Positions 9,163 through 17,486 of a stretch of 64,000 bases of DNA are shown one piece after another. Made by a program: the position numbers and the translations under genes. The first letter of the stretch is position 1; each line of letters starts with the position of its first letter. This stretch comes from Saccharopolyspora gloriosae (GTDB lineage: Bacteria > Actinomycetota > Actinomycetes > Mycobacteriales > Pseudonocardiaceae): NCBI RefSeq assembly GCF_022828475.1, contig NZ_CP059557.1, forward strand, positions 4,821,470 to 4,885,469. Reading direction: 5' to 3'. Below the pieces are notes generated by a model. It was not told the DNA's origin and did not search any database. It was given only the letters and a program-made list of their open reading frames with translations.

Positions 9163-9250
9163 ACTACACGGCTACGCCGCCAAGCACGGCCTTCGGCCGC
9201 AAGGCAGGCGGGGCTTCGGCGGCCCCTCGCGGACTTCGCCGCTTGCCGGT
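9163..9250. repeat. Remnant of the TTC-loop hairpin array, right of the IS3-family element
   Basis: Continues the array interrupted at 7836 with ACTACACGGCTACGCC, CGGCCTTCGGCCG and GGCGGGGCTTCGGCGG units, and reaches the priA stop codon. It probably also forms the 3' end of the priA transcript. Confidence 0.65.
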
Positions 9251-9255
9251 CGGTG

Positions 9256-11277
9256 TCAGAGGAGTTCGAGGGGATCGACTCTGATCTTGATGCCCTCCTT
9301 CGGGCGGCGGGAGGCTCGGACCGCCTGTGCGGCGTGCACGGCTGCGGCGAGTTCGCGGCCCTCGGCGCGGGAGACGCGGACCAGTGCGCGTTCCTGCTCC
9401 GAGTTGCCGTCCTCGTCGACCTCGCCCAACGGCACCGGCCCCAGGATCTCGCCCGTGCTCGGCAACTCCAGGCAGTCCAGCAGGTCGTTCACCGCGTCCG
9501 GTGTGCCGTCCACCGCCGCCACCCGCATCGCCGGGGGGAAACCGAGCTCAGCGCGCCCGGCCAGTTCGATCTCCGCGTGCCACGACGGATCCCACCGCAC
9601 CAGCGCCTGCACCGGCTGCAACGTGGAGTCGGCCATCACCACCACCCGGCCGCCGTCCCGCGCGGGCCGCACCATCGCCGCCGCCGCCAGCCACAACCGC
9701 AGCGTCTCCTCGGTGGCCCGCAGTTCCGGTCGGGACAGCAACGTGCGCCCGTCCAGCAGCAGCGCGGCGCCGTAACCGCCTTCGGCGACGGGCTCCGCAC
9801 CGGGCGTGCACACGATGAGCGCCGGTTTCGCCGGGACGCTCGACAAGATCTCCGTGCCGCCGGAGGTGCGCACGGTGGTGTTGCTGAACGCCCTGCCCAG
9901 CTCCTCCGCGGTGCGCCCGGCACCGATCGCGATGGCGCGCAGCCGCCGCGACCCGCAGGAACCGCACCGGAACGCGGCCTCAGCCGCACCGCACCACCGG
10001 CACGCCGCGGGTTTCGGAGCACCGTCCTCCATGCCGCCCGGCAGTCCCAGCGGTCCCGCGCAGCGCCGACACCGCGCCTGCTCCCGGCAGTCCCCGCAGG
10101 CCAGCGCAGGCACGTAACCCCGGCGCGGGACCTGCACCAGAACGGGAGCGTCGTTGCCCAGTGCCGCACGAGCCGCGTCGAACGCCACCGACGGCAGCCG
10201 TGCCGCGCGGGCCGCGGGATCACGAGCGAGCTGAGTGTCATCGGCCCCGATCGCGACCACGTGCGGCGCCGCGGCCCGGACCTGATCACGCAGTGCCACG
10301 ACCTGCTGCGCCCAGCCGGTCTCGACCAACAACGCGGCCTCCGCGGTCCGCGCGAACCCCGCCACCAGCAACGCGGCCCCAGCGGAGTGCGCGCGGTGCG
10401 TGAGCACGTCGCGCGCGTGCGGATAAGGCATCTGCGGGTAGCTGTGCGTGCTGTCGCCGTCGTCCCACACCACCGCCAGCCCGAGGTCGTGCACCGGGGC
10501 GAACATGGCGGCCCGCGTCCCCACCACCACTCGCACCGTGCCGCGCAGCACCGCCAGCCACCGCTTGTAGCGCTCACCCGGCGCGAGTTCCGAGGTGAGC
10601 GCGACGACCCCGTCCTCCCCCAGCAGCAGTGCGCAGGCCGCGTGCAGCCGAGTCACGTCCCGGTGATCGGGCACCACGATCAACGCGCCGCGCCCCGCCG
10701 CCGCGGCCGTCGCGGCGGCCTCGGCGAGACGTTCGGTCCACTGCTCCCCCGGCAGCGCCTGCCACACCGCGCGAGCCGGTTTGCCCGCGTGCACCGCCTC
10801 CAGCAGCGCCGGTCCGTGCTGATATCGGGACCACGCCTCAGGGTCCGGCTTCGGCGGTGGCGACGCGGGCTCCGCGGTCTGCTTCTCCGCGCGGGCGTGC
10901 CTGGGCGGTACGGCCAGGCGCACGACGTCGGCGAGCATCCCGCCGTAGCGGGCGGCGACCGAGCGGCACAGCTCCAGCAGCCGCGGCGGCAGCACCACCT
11001 CCGAGGAGATCACCCGATCCACCCACTGCAGGGTTCCGGCGAACTCCGAGTTCTCCTTGCGCTCCAGCAGATACCCGTCGACGAGCTTGCCGCGGAACCG
11101 CACCCGCACCCGGCAGCCCGCCACCGCCGCGTCGTGCAACCGATCCGGGATCAGGTAGTCGAAGGCCCGGTCCAGGTGCGCGGGCAGCGACACCTCCACC
11201 AGGACGCCGGCGACCGGCAGCGCCGGAGCGGCCGTGCGCTCCGTCTTCTTCGTCGTGTTGGAACCGCCCGCCGCCAT
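9256..11277 (-). CDS. priA: Primosomal protein N' (PriA), helicase motifs degenerate
   Basis: Replication-restart protein of about 673 residues that recognises abandoned forks. The N-terminal 3'-end-binding domain is recognisable (VLVEVSLPAHLDRAFDYLIP). The helicase region lacks a Walker A lysine motif: the position reads HAGKPARAVWQALPGEQ, and the Walker B equivalent reads VVWDDGDSTH instead of DEEH. The eight cysteines of the two zinc sites are kept (CGDC, CRRC, CRWC, CGSC). Loss of ATPase motifs is characteristic of actinobacterial PriA, so this is probably a DNA-binding or loading protein rather than a helicase. ATG 11277 is preferred over the further upstream opening. Confidence 0.9.
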   Translation of the reverse strand: MAAGGSNTTKKTERTAAPALPVAGVLVEVSLPAHLDRAFDYLIPDRLHDAAVAGCRVRVRFRGKLVDGYLLERKENSEFAGTLQWVDRVISSEVVLPPRLLELCRSVAARYGGMLADVVRLAVPPRHARAEKQTAEPASPPPKPDPEAWSRYQHGPALLEAVHAGKPARAVWQALPGEQWTERLAEAAATAAAAGRGALIVVPDHRDVTRLHAACALLLGEDGVVALTSELAPGERYKRWLAVLRGTVRVVVGTRAAMFAPVHDLGLAVVWDDGDSTHSYPQMPYPHARDVLTHRAHSAGAALLVAGFARTAEAALLVETGWAQQVVALRDQVRAAAPHVVAIGADDTQLARDPAARAARLPSVAFDAARAALGNDAPVLVQVPRRGYVPALACGDCREQARCRRCAGPLGLPGGMEDGAPKPAACRWCGAAEAAFRCGSCGSRRLRAIAIGAGRTAEELGRAFSNTTVRTSGGTEILSSVPAKPALIVCTPGAEPVAEGGYGAALLLDGRTLLSRPELRATEETLRLWLAAAAMVRPARDGGRVVVMADSTLQPVQALVRWDPSWHAEIELAGRAELGFPPAMRVAAVDGTPDAVNDLLDCLELPSTGEILGPVPLGEVDEDGNSEQERALVRVSRAEGRELAAAVHAAQAVRASRRPKEGIKIRVDPLELL

Positions 11278-11382
11278 GCCTACTTCTCTACCAGAGCCCG
11301 CCGACCGCACCGCGTACCCGGTCCGCGCCGAGCGAGCCGGTCACTACGATGCGTCGGGCAGCATTCCGCGAAAGGACCCCAC

Positions 11383-11847
11383 TTGTTCGACGTCGTCTTC
11401 TACCACCCCGAGATCCCCGGCAACACGGGCAACGCGATCCGGATGGCAGCCGGTTCCGGCTGCGTGCTGCACCTGGTGCGCCCGCTGGGGTTCAGCGTGG
11501 AAGACGCGCGGTTGCGGCGAGCGGGCCTGGACTACCACGACCGGGCCGCGCTGCGGGTGCACGACGACTGGGACGCGCTGCTGCGCGACGTGGCTCCGCA
11601 ACGCGTCTTCGCCTTCACCACCGGTGCCACGACCTCACTGGAGGAGGTCGCCTATCGCCCCGGGGATGTGCTGCTGTTCGGCCCGGAGGCGACCGGCCTG
11701 CCCGCGGACGTGCTCGACTCGGAGTGCATCACCGATCAGGTCCGCATCCCGATGCTGCCCGGCATCCGCTCCATGAACCTCGCGAACTCCGCCGCCGTGG
11801 CCGTCTACGAAGCCTGGCGCCAACAGGGCTACGCCATGAACAGGTGA
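11383..11847 (+). CDS. trmL: tRNA (cytidine(34)-2'-O)-methyltransferase
   Basis: SPOUT-class methyltransferase of 154 residues, the normal TrmL length. It methylates the 2'-OH of the wobble nucleotide in tRNA-Leu species using S-adenosylmethionine. The trefoil-knot motifs are clear: FYHPEIPGNTGNAIRMA at the N terminus, LLFGPEATGLP in the middle and RIPMLPGIRSMNLANSAAVAVYE at the end. The start is TTG 11383, with AAAGGA seven bases upstream. It diverges from priA across a gap of about 105 bases, so the two may be expressed from one shared promoter region. Confidence 0.9.
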   Translation: MFDVVFYHPEIPGNTGNAIRMAAGSGCVLHLVRPLGFSVEDARLRRAGLDYHDRAALRVHDDWDALLRDVAPQRVFAFTTGATTSLEEVAYRPGDVLLFGPEATGLPADVLDSECITDQVRIPMLPGIRSMNLANSAAVAVYEAWRQQGYAMNR

Positions 11848-11887
11848 CCGCTCCCCTTCACCCGAGGACAAGGGCCTGGCCCCAACG

Positions 11888-11917
11888 TCCCTTCGACCGG
11901 TGGAGCGGGCGAAGGGA
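11888..11917 (+). terminator. Hairpin after trmL
   Basis: TCCCTTCG (11888-11895) pairs with CGAAGGGA (11910-11917) with a 14-base loop, 41 bases past the trmL stop. A CATTCAC tail follows but no T-run. Confidence 0.45.
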
Positions 11918-11975
11918 ACATTCACCTCGTTGACTGCGGGTCGGGGTCCGTGCGGAGTGATCTTTTGATCTGTGT

Positions 11976-12105
11976 CTTGCCAGCGGCGGAGCCGCCCACC
12001 GGCGGGGTTCTCAGCGGCTCCCGCGCGAGGACAGCCATTTCGCCGTGTACGGCATACATGAGAAATCGCGGCCGCACGCGAGGAAGCCGCTGAGGTTCCG
12101 CTACG
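11976..12105. repeat. Intergenic hairpin repeat, copy D, partly decayed
   Basis: The right arm GCGAGGAAGCCGCTGAG (12078-12094) is intact. The left arm at 12010-12026 has two mismatches and the inner stem has been altered. Flanks GTGTCTTGCCAGCGGCGGAGCCG and GGTTCCGCT match copy A. It lies between convergent trmL and hisG. Confidence 0.65.
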
Positions 12106-12130
12106 CAGGGAGTTCTGAAAAGACCTCTTA

Positions 12131-13038
12131 GGGGTCCTTGCAGAATGATCTTGTTTTGGCATGGTGGGGGTGTGTGTTGATCGCGTTTGTGGTTGGAGCG
12201 TGGGATGTCTCGCCCGAGGCCGTGGGAGGTCAGTGACGAGCTGTGGGCGGTGATCGCACCGTTGCTGCCCAGGCATGAACGAAGGTTTCGGCATCCGGGG
12301 CGGTGTCGGATCGATGACCGTAAGGCGTTGCAGGGTGTGTTGTTCGTGCTCTACACCGGTATCCAGTGGGAGTTCCTGCCCCAGGAACTCGGGTTCGGTT
12401 CGGGCTCGACGTGCTGGCGCCGGTTGGCGGAGTGGCAGCAGGCCGGTGTCTGGGAACAGCTGGAGGAGGTCCTGCTGGCCAAGCTGCGTGCGGCCGATCA
12501 GCTGGATTTCTCCCGCGCAGTGGTGGACTCCTCGCAGATCCAGGCCAAACGAGGACGTGGTTCCCCAAAAGTGGGCAAGAGCCCGGTTGATCGGGGCAGG
12601 CCGGGCTCGAAACACCACATCATCACCGACGCCCGCGGAACCCCGCTACAAGTGCTGCTGACCGGCAGCAACCGCAACGACGTCACCCAGCTGATACCGC
12701 TGATCGAGGCGGTCCCACCGGTACGCGGAGTCCGAGGCCGACCCCGCCGCACACCCCGTCACGTCTACGCCGACCGCGGCTATGACCACGACAAATACCG
12801 GCACCAGCTACGGGACCGCAACATCACACCCCGCATCGCACGTCGCGGTGATCAGCACGAATCCGGCCTCGGCACACTCCGCTGGGTCGTCGAAGCCGCC
12901 TTCGCCTGGCTCCACGGTCCCCGCAAACTCCGCATCCGCTGGGAAACCCGCGACGACATCCACGAAGGCCTACTCCACCTCACCCACTGCATGATCCTCG
13001 CCCGCAAACTCCTTGCCACAGCATTCTGAAAGGACCCC
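12131..13038 (+). mobile_element. IS5-family insertion sequence, 908 bp, inserted at the hisG stop codon
   Basis: Ends GGGGTCCTTGCAGAATG (12131) and its inverted partner CATTCTGAAAGGACCCC (to 13038) differ at one position. They are flanked by a direct TTA at 12128-12130 and 13039-13041, the likely target duplication. The right-hand TTA is the reverse complement of the TAA stop of hisG, so insertion left the coding sequence whole but removed its native 3' region. Confidence 0.9.
12187..13029 (+). CDS. IS5-family transposase
   Basis: 280-residue single-frame transposase. The N-terminal DUF4096-like region (WEVSDELWAVIAPLLP, ALQGVLFVLYTGIQWEFLP) is followed by a DDE_Tnp_1 core. Catalytic residues are probably Asp in AVVDSSQIQAKRG, Asp in YADRGYDHDKYR and Glu in WVVEAAFAWL. 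The frame is intact, so the element may be active. The start at 12187 is the TTG-type opening; the ATG at 12205 (MSRPRPWEVSDE) is a good alternative. Confidence 0.88.
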   Translation: MWLERGMSRPRPWEVSDELWAVIAPLLPRHERRFRHPGRCRIDDRKALQGVLFVLYTGIQWEFLPQELGFGSGSTCWRRLAEWQQAGVWEQLEEVLLAKLRAADQLDFSRAVVDSSQIQAKRGRGSPKVGKSPVDRGRPGSKHHIITDARGTPLQVLLTGSNRNDVTQLIPLIEAVPPVRGVRGRPRRTPRHVYADRGYDHDKYRHQLRDRNITPRIARRGDQHESGLGTLRWVVEAAFAWLHGPRKLRIRWETRDDIHEGLLHLTHCMILARKLLATAF

Positions 13039-13899
13039 TTAGAGGCGGCAGGCCTCGAGGGGGGTGACCAGGATGGCTCGGGCGCCCTCCGCCCAGAGGC
13101 GGTCCATGATCGACTGGGCTTGGTGGCGCGGGACCATCACGCGGACCGCGACCCAGCCCTTCTCGTCGAGCGGGGACACCGTCGGCGACTCCATGCCGGG
13201 CGTGATCTTGCGGACGCCGTCGAGCACCGCGGTGGGGCAGTTGTAGTCCATCATCACGTACTGCCGGGCGATGAGGACGCCGCGCAGCCGCTGGATCAGC
13301 ACCTCCACGGCCTGCTCGCTGTCGTCCGGCAGCTCACGATCACCCCGCACCAGCACGGCCTCGGAGCGCAGGATCGGGTCCCCGATGGTCTGCAGCCCGG
13401 CTTCCCGCAACGAGGCACCGGTCTCCACGACGTCGGCGATGGCGTCGGCGAGCCCGAGCTCCACGGCCGTCTCCACCGCCCCGTCCAGTTCGATCACGTC
13501 CACCTGGATGCCCAGGTCTGCGGCAGCAGCGGTCACCAGCGGCGCGAACGAGGTGGCGACGCGCTTGCCGTCGAGTTCGGCGAGCGCCCCGATCCACCCG
13601 GTGGGGGCGGCGAAGTAGAACCGCGACACCCCGAAATCCAGTGGCAGCAGTTCAGTGGTGCTCACGTCGGTGCCGGCGGCCTGCAGCAGGTCCTGGCCGG
13701 TGATGCCGACGTCGAGCACGCCGCTGCCGACGGTGCGGGCGATGTCGGTGGGACGGAGGAAGACGAACTGCACGTCGTTGGCGGTGTCGATGGCGAACAA
13801 CGCCTTGGGCTCGCGGTGCACGCGATAGCCGGCGTCGGAGAGCAACTGGATGGCGGGACCGCTCAGCGATCCTTTGTTGGGCACGGCGACCCGAAGCAT
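13039..13899 (-). CDS. hisG: ATP phosphoribosyltransferase, long form
   Basis: First enzyme of histidine synthesis, joining ATP and PRPP. The protein has 286 residues, typical of the long HisG with a C-terminal ACT-like regulatory domain that mediates histidine feedback. It opens MLRVAVPNKGSLSGPA and has GVLDVGITGQDLL and GASLREAGL motifs. ATG 13899 has AAAGGA upstream. Its stop codon is the IS5 target duplication. In many actinobacteria hisE lies directly upstream; here the upstream 280 bases hold no hisE, so that gene must be elsewhere. Confidence 0.93.
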   Translation of the reverse strand: MLRVAVPNKGSLSGPAIQLLSDAGYRVHREPKALFAIDTANDVQFVFLRPTDIARTVGSGVLDVGITGQDLLQAAGTDVSTTELLPLDFGVSRFYFAAPTGWIGALAELDGKRVATSFAPLVTAAAADLGIQVDVIELDGAVETAVELGLADAIADVVETGASLREAGLQTIGDPILRSEAVLVRGDRELPDDSEQAVEVLIQRLRGVLIARQYVMMDYNCPTAVLDGVRKITPGMESPTVSPLDEKGWVAVRVMVPRHQAQSIMDRLWAEGARAILVTPLEACRL

Positions 13900-13961
13900 G
13901 GTGGTTCCTTTGCCGAGTTCGGTGGGACGGGACGGCCCCGGTTCAGACGGGGCGGCGGGGC

Positions 13962-13991
13962 GTTCCACCCGCTGCACGCTGCGGGCGGAAC
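13962..13991 (-). other. Hairpin in the hisG leader
   Basis: GTTCC-CCCGC (13962-13972, one mismatch between the halves) pairs with GCGGG-GGAAC (13981-13991), about 60 bases before the hisG start. It has no T-run and no histidine-rich leader peptide was recognised, so its role is unknown. The rest of 13900-14179 shows nothing I can name. Confidence 0.3.
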
Positions 13992-14179
13992 CCGCTATGG
14001 CGCTGACCACCGCACATCGACTGCGTCCTCCTCGTACCGGGTCACCCCGGCCAGATTTTCGTACGTCCAGAATGGTGGCACACCGAGGTACCGCGCGGCC
14101 CGGGAGCATGTCCGTGCTCACGTGCCGAGGTCCCGCGAGTGCCGCCCCCGTTCCCGGCAGCCGATGAGGATTCCCGCCC

Positions 14180-14611
14180 ATGCCCGATCGACATCTGGTC
14201 GACGCCCACATCATGTTGCTGCGCGAGAACCGGATCCTGCTCAGCAAACGCCGGGGAGACGCCTTCGACGGCAAGTGGCATCTGCCCGCGGGCAAGGTCG
14301 ACGCGGGTGAGGACGTGATCTCGGCGGCCGTGCGGGAGGCCTGCGAGGAAGTGGGCGTGCGGATCGATCCCGCGGACCTGACGCACGTGCACACCGTGCA
14401 CATCATCGGATCCGGCCAGGAGCCGCGGTTCGGCTTCTTCTTCCGCTCGTCCCGATGGTCCGGGCAACCGGAGAACCGGGAGCCCGCCAAGTCCCACGGC
14501 CTCGACTGGTTCGCGCTCGACGCGCTGCCCGAACCGATGATCGGATACGCGGCCCTCGGCATCCGAGCCCTAAGCAGCGGAATCCCCTTCTCGATCCACG
14601 GCTGGGACTGA
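14180..14611 (+). CDS. Nudix hydrolase
   Basis: 143-residue hydrolase of nucleoside diphosphate-linked compounds. The Nudix box is complete at about residues 38-60: GKVDAGED, then REACEEVGV, matching G-x5-E-x7-REUxEExGU. The substrate cannot be deduced; MutT-like cleansing or nucleotide-sugar turnover are both possible. Its TGA stop is followed directly by the stop of metK on the other strand, so the genes converge with no spacer. Confidence 0.85.
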   Translation: MPDRHLVDAHIMLLRENRILLSKRRGDAFDGKWHLPAGKVDAGEDVISAAVREACEEVGVRIDPADLTHVHTVHIIGSGQEPRFGFFFRSSRWSGQPENREPAKSHGLDWFALDALPEPMIGYAALGIRALSSGIPFSIHGWD

Positions 14612-15790
14612 TCAGGCCGCGGCGCGCAACGCCGCCGCCCGATCCGGCCGCTCCCAGGGCAGTTCGAGGTCGGCGCGCCCGAAGTGGCCGTAGGCGGCGG
14701 TCGGCGTGTAGATCGGCCGCAACAGGTCCAGGTCGCGGATGATCGCACCGGGCCGCAGATCGAACACGGCGTTGATGGCGGCCTGAATCCGTTGTGGCGC
14801 AACGGTTTCCGTCCCGAACGTCTCCACGAACAACCCGACCGGAGCCGCCGCGCCGATGGCGTAGGCCACCTGCACTTCCACGCGCTCCGCGAGCCCGGCG
14901 GCGACGACGTTGTTCGCCACCCACCGCAGCGCGTACGACGCGGACCGGTCGACTTTGGACGGATCCTTGCCGGAGAAGGCGCCGCCGCCGTGCCGCGCCA
15001 TGCCGCCGTAGGTGTCCACGATGATCTTGCGTCCGGTGAGTCCGGCGTCGCCCATCGGCCCGCCCACCACGAACCGCCCCGTCGGGTTCACCAGCACCCG
15101 CACCGCCGAGGCGTCCAGCTCCAGCCCGTCCAGTTCCGGGGCGACGACCAGTTCCCGCACTTCGGAGTCGAGCTGCGCCGGTTCGATGTCGGCGGCGTGC
15201 TGGGCGGACACGACCACGGTGTCCAGCGCCACCGGCCGATCCCCGTCGTAGTCGACGGTCACCTGCGTCTTGCCGTCCGGCCGCAGGAGCGGCAGCAGCC
15301 CGTCCTTGCGCACCCGAGCCAGCCGCCGGGCGAGCCGGTGCGCGAGCGCGATCGGCATCGGCAGGCGCTCCGGAGTGTCGGCGCAGGCGTAGCCGAACAT
15401 CAGGCCTTGATCACCGGCGCCTTGCCGCGCGACGTCGCCGTCCAGCCCTTCGACGCGGGATTCATAGGCGCGGTCCACCCCACGGGCGATGTCCGGTGAC
15501 TGCGCACCGATGGCGACGTTCACGCCGCAGGAGTTCCCGTCGAAGCCCTTCGCGGAGGAGTCGTAGCCGATCTCCAGCACGCGTTCCCGGACGATGCCGG
15601 GGATGTCCACGTACGCCTCGCTGGAGACTTCGCCCGCGATGTGCACCTGCCCGGTGGTCACCATCGCCTCCACGGCGACGCGGGAACGCGGATCCTGCGC
15701 GAGCAGCGCGTCCAGCACCGAGTCGCTGATGGCGTCGCAGACCTTGTCCGGATGCCCTTCGGTCACCGATTCACTGGTGAAAAGCCGCAC
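14612..15790 (-). CDS. metK: S-adenosylmethionine synthetase
   Basis: Makes S-adenosylmethionine from methionine and ATP. The protein has 392 residues with the family motifs [21 protein letters not shown] at the N terminus, the [14 protein letters not shown] loop and the phosphate-binding [27 protein letters not shown] region. GTG start at 15790. It is the last gene of the mihF-gmk-rpoZ-coaBC-metK run, 33 bases after coaBC, an order shared with other actinobacteria. Confidence 0.96.
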   Translation of the reverse strand: MRLFTSESVTEGHPDKVCDAISDSVLDALLAQDPRSRVAVEAMVTTGQVHIAGEVSSEAYVDIPGIVRERVLEIGYDSSAKGFDGNSCGVNVAIGAQSPDIARGVDRAYESRVEGLDGDVARQGAGDQGLMFGYACADTPERLPMPIALAHRLARRLARVRKDGLLPLLRPDGKTQVTVDYDGDRPVALDTVVVSAQHAADIEPAQLDSEVRELVVAPELDGLELDASAVRVLVNPTGRFVVGGPMGDAGLTGRKIIVDTYGGMARHGGGAFSGKDPSKVDRSASYALRWVANNVVAAGLAERVEVQVAYAIGAAAPVGLFVETFGTETVAPQRIQAAINAVFDLRPGAIIRDLDLLRPIYTPTAAYGHFGRADLELPWERPDRAAALRAAA

Positions 15791-15823
15791 GACCCACCCC
15801 CTGGGAACGGGTGCGGCCCGGTG

Positions 15824-17074
15824 TCAGCCCTGCACGAGCCGCCGCGCCACAGCATCCCACAACCGGGCCGAGAGCAGGGACTTCGCGCCGTGCGGCAATG
15901 GGGTTTCGGTGCCGTCGGTGGACAGCAGCCAGCCCGCGTTGTCCTCCATCTCGAAGGCCTTGCCGTCGCCGACGGTGTTCACCACCAGCAGGTCGCAGCC
16001 CTTGCGGGCGAGTTTGCGGCGCCCGTGGTCGAGCACCGGGGTCTCGGGGTCGCCGGTCTCGGCGGCGAATCCGACGATCAGGCCGACCCCGAGCCTGCCG
16101 TCGCGGCGGCGCTCGACGAGCTCGGCGAGGATGTCCGGGTTCCGGGTCAGCTTCACCGGCGCCGGATCGGCGTCCACCTTCTTGATCTTGTGTTCGGCGA
16201 GGTCCACCGGCCGGAAGTCGGCGACCGCGGCGGCCATCACCACCGCGTCGGCACCTTCCGACTCCGCCAGCACCGAGTCCCGCAACTGCTCGGCGGTGCC
16301 CACGTGCACCACCCGGACTCCGGCCGGTTCCACCAGGTCCGCGGTGTGCGCGGAGATCAACGTGACCTCGGCGCCCCGGTGCGCGGCGACCCGCGCCAGC
16401 GCGTAGCCCTGCCGCCCCGACGAACGATTCCCCAGGTATCGCACCGGATCCAGCGGCTCCCGCGTACCGCCCGCGGAGATCACCACACGACGGCCTTCCA
16501 GGTCCCTCGGCAGCGCCGCCGCCGAGGACAGCAGCAACCGGCCCAGATCCACGATCTCCACCGGATCCGGCAGTCGGCCCTTGCCGGTGTCCTTGCCGGT
16601 GAGCCTGCCGCTGGCCGGTTCCGCGACGACCACTCCCCTGGCGCGCAGCGTTGCCACGTTCTGCCGCGTCGCCGGGTGCTCCCACATCTCGGTGTGCATC
16701 GCGGGCACCATCAGCACCGGACAACGCGCCGTGAGCAGCGTCGAGGTGAGCAGATCGTCGGCTTGGCCGTGCGCGGCGCGCGCGAGCAGGTCCGCGGTGG
16801 CCGGCGCGACCACGACCAGCTCGGCCTCCTGGCCGAGCCGCACGTGCTGCACCTGGTCGACGTCGGTGAACACCCCGGTGCGCACCGGATGGCCGGACAA
16901 CGCCTCGAAGGTGGCGGAGCCGACGAAGTTCAACGCCGCCTCGGTGGGCACCACCCGCACGTCGTGGCCGGATTCGGTCAGCCGCCGCAGCACATCACAC
17001 GCCTTGTAGGCCGCGATGCCGCCGCTGACGCCCAGCACGACCCGCGGGCGATCCCCGGAAGGTTGCTGTGTCAC
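15824..17074 (-). CDS. coaBC: Bifunctional phosphopantothenoylcysteine decarboxylase/synthetase
   Basis: Two coenzyme A biosynthesis steps in one protein of 416 residues: CTP-dependent coupling of cysteine to 4'-phosphopantothenate (CoaB, C-terminal) and FMN-dependent decarboxylation of the product (CoaC, N-terminal). The CoaC half has the flavoprotein motif VLGVSGGIAAYKACD and the PAMHTEMW substrate clamp. The CoaB half has ISAGGTREPLDPVRYLGNRSSGRQG and the AAAVADFRP motif. GTG start. It sits between rpoZ and metK, in the conserved operon. Confidence 0.95.
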   Translation of the reverse strand: MTQQPSGDRPRVVLGVSGGIAAYKACDVLRRLTESGHDVRVVPTEAALNFVGSATFEALSGHPVRTGVFTDVDQVQHVRLGQEAELVVVAPATADLLARAAHGQADDLLTSTLLTARCPVLMVPAMHTEMWEHPATRQNVATLRARGVVVAEPASGRLTGKDTGKGRLPDPVEIVDLGRLLLSSAAALPRDLEGRRVVISAGGTREPLDPVRYLGNRSSGRQGYALARVAAHRGAEVTLISAHTADLVEPAGVRVVHVGTAEQLRDSVLAESEGADAVVMAAAVADFRPVDLAEHKIKKVDADPAPVKLTRNPDILAELVERRRDGRLGVGLIVGFAAETGDPETPVLDHGRRKLARKGCDLLVVNTVGDGKAFEMEDNAGWLLSTDGTETPLPHGAKSLLSARLWDAVARRLVQG

Positions 17075-17087
17075 GGAGAGTCCCGGT

Positions 17088-17380
17088 TCACTCGCCTTCG
17101 GTGTGCTCGAGCATGCCGGAGTGGATCTCGCGCAGCGCGATCGACAGCGGCTTCTCCCGCGGCCCCGGCTCCACCAGCGGGCCGACGTACTCCAGCAGGC
17201 CTTCGCCGAGCTGGGCGTAGTAGTCGTTGATCTGCCGGGCGCGCTTGGCCGCGTAGATCGCCAGCGCGTACTTCGAGCTGACCTGCTCCAGCAGGTCGTC
17301 GATCGGCGGGTTGGTGATGCCCTCCGGCGAGGTCAGCGAGGACCGGGTGTTGAGGGCGGCGAGCGCGTTGGGGTGGTCAC
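17088..17380 (-). pseudogene. rpoZ: RNA polymerase omega subunit, apparent frameshift near the 5' end
   Basis: The downstream frame encodes a good omega subunit ([34 protein letters not shown] to [16 protein letters not shown], stop at 17088). The only start with a ribosome site is GTG 17378-17380 (GGAG seven bases upstream), giving VTTP. It then falls out of frame at the C4 run (plus-strand GGGG at 17370-17373). One extra C would give [26 protein letters not shown], as expected of the family. No alternative ATG, GTG or TTG exists in the correct frame. Probably a sequencing error in a real gene; otherwise omega is lost. Confidence 0.75.
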
Positions 17381-17486
17381 GTGGTGGCTCCTGCTCTGAA
17401 CGAAGAATGCGGTGGACGCCGGCGCGTGGACCGCGGCGACTCGGGTCGGCCGACGGCTGGCGCCGGTTCGGCGTCCGAGCACGGGC

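Noticed and set aside
9253-11382. Upstream 710 codons in frame with trmL
   Set aside because: They are antisense to priA. Only the last 154 codons match TrmL, and a TTG with a ribosome site marks its start.
14180-14610. The 5' extension of hisG to 14802
   Set aside because: The open frame is antisense to the Nudix gene, and the HisG family N terminus begins at the ATG at 13899 with a ribosome site.
17370-17373. Programmed ribosomal frameshift in rpoZ
   Set aside because: There is no slippery heptamer or downstream stimulatory structure that I can see, and omega is not known to use one. Two other genes show the same loss, which points to sequence error.
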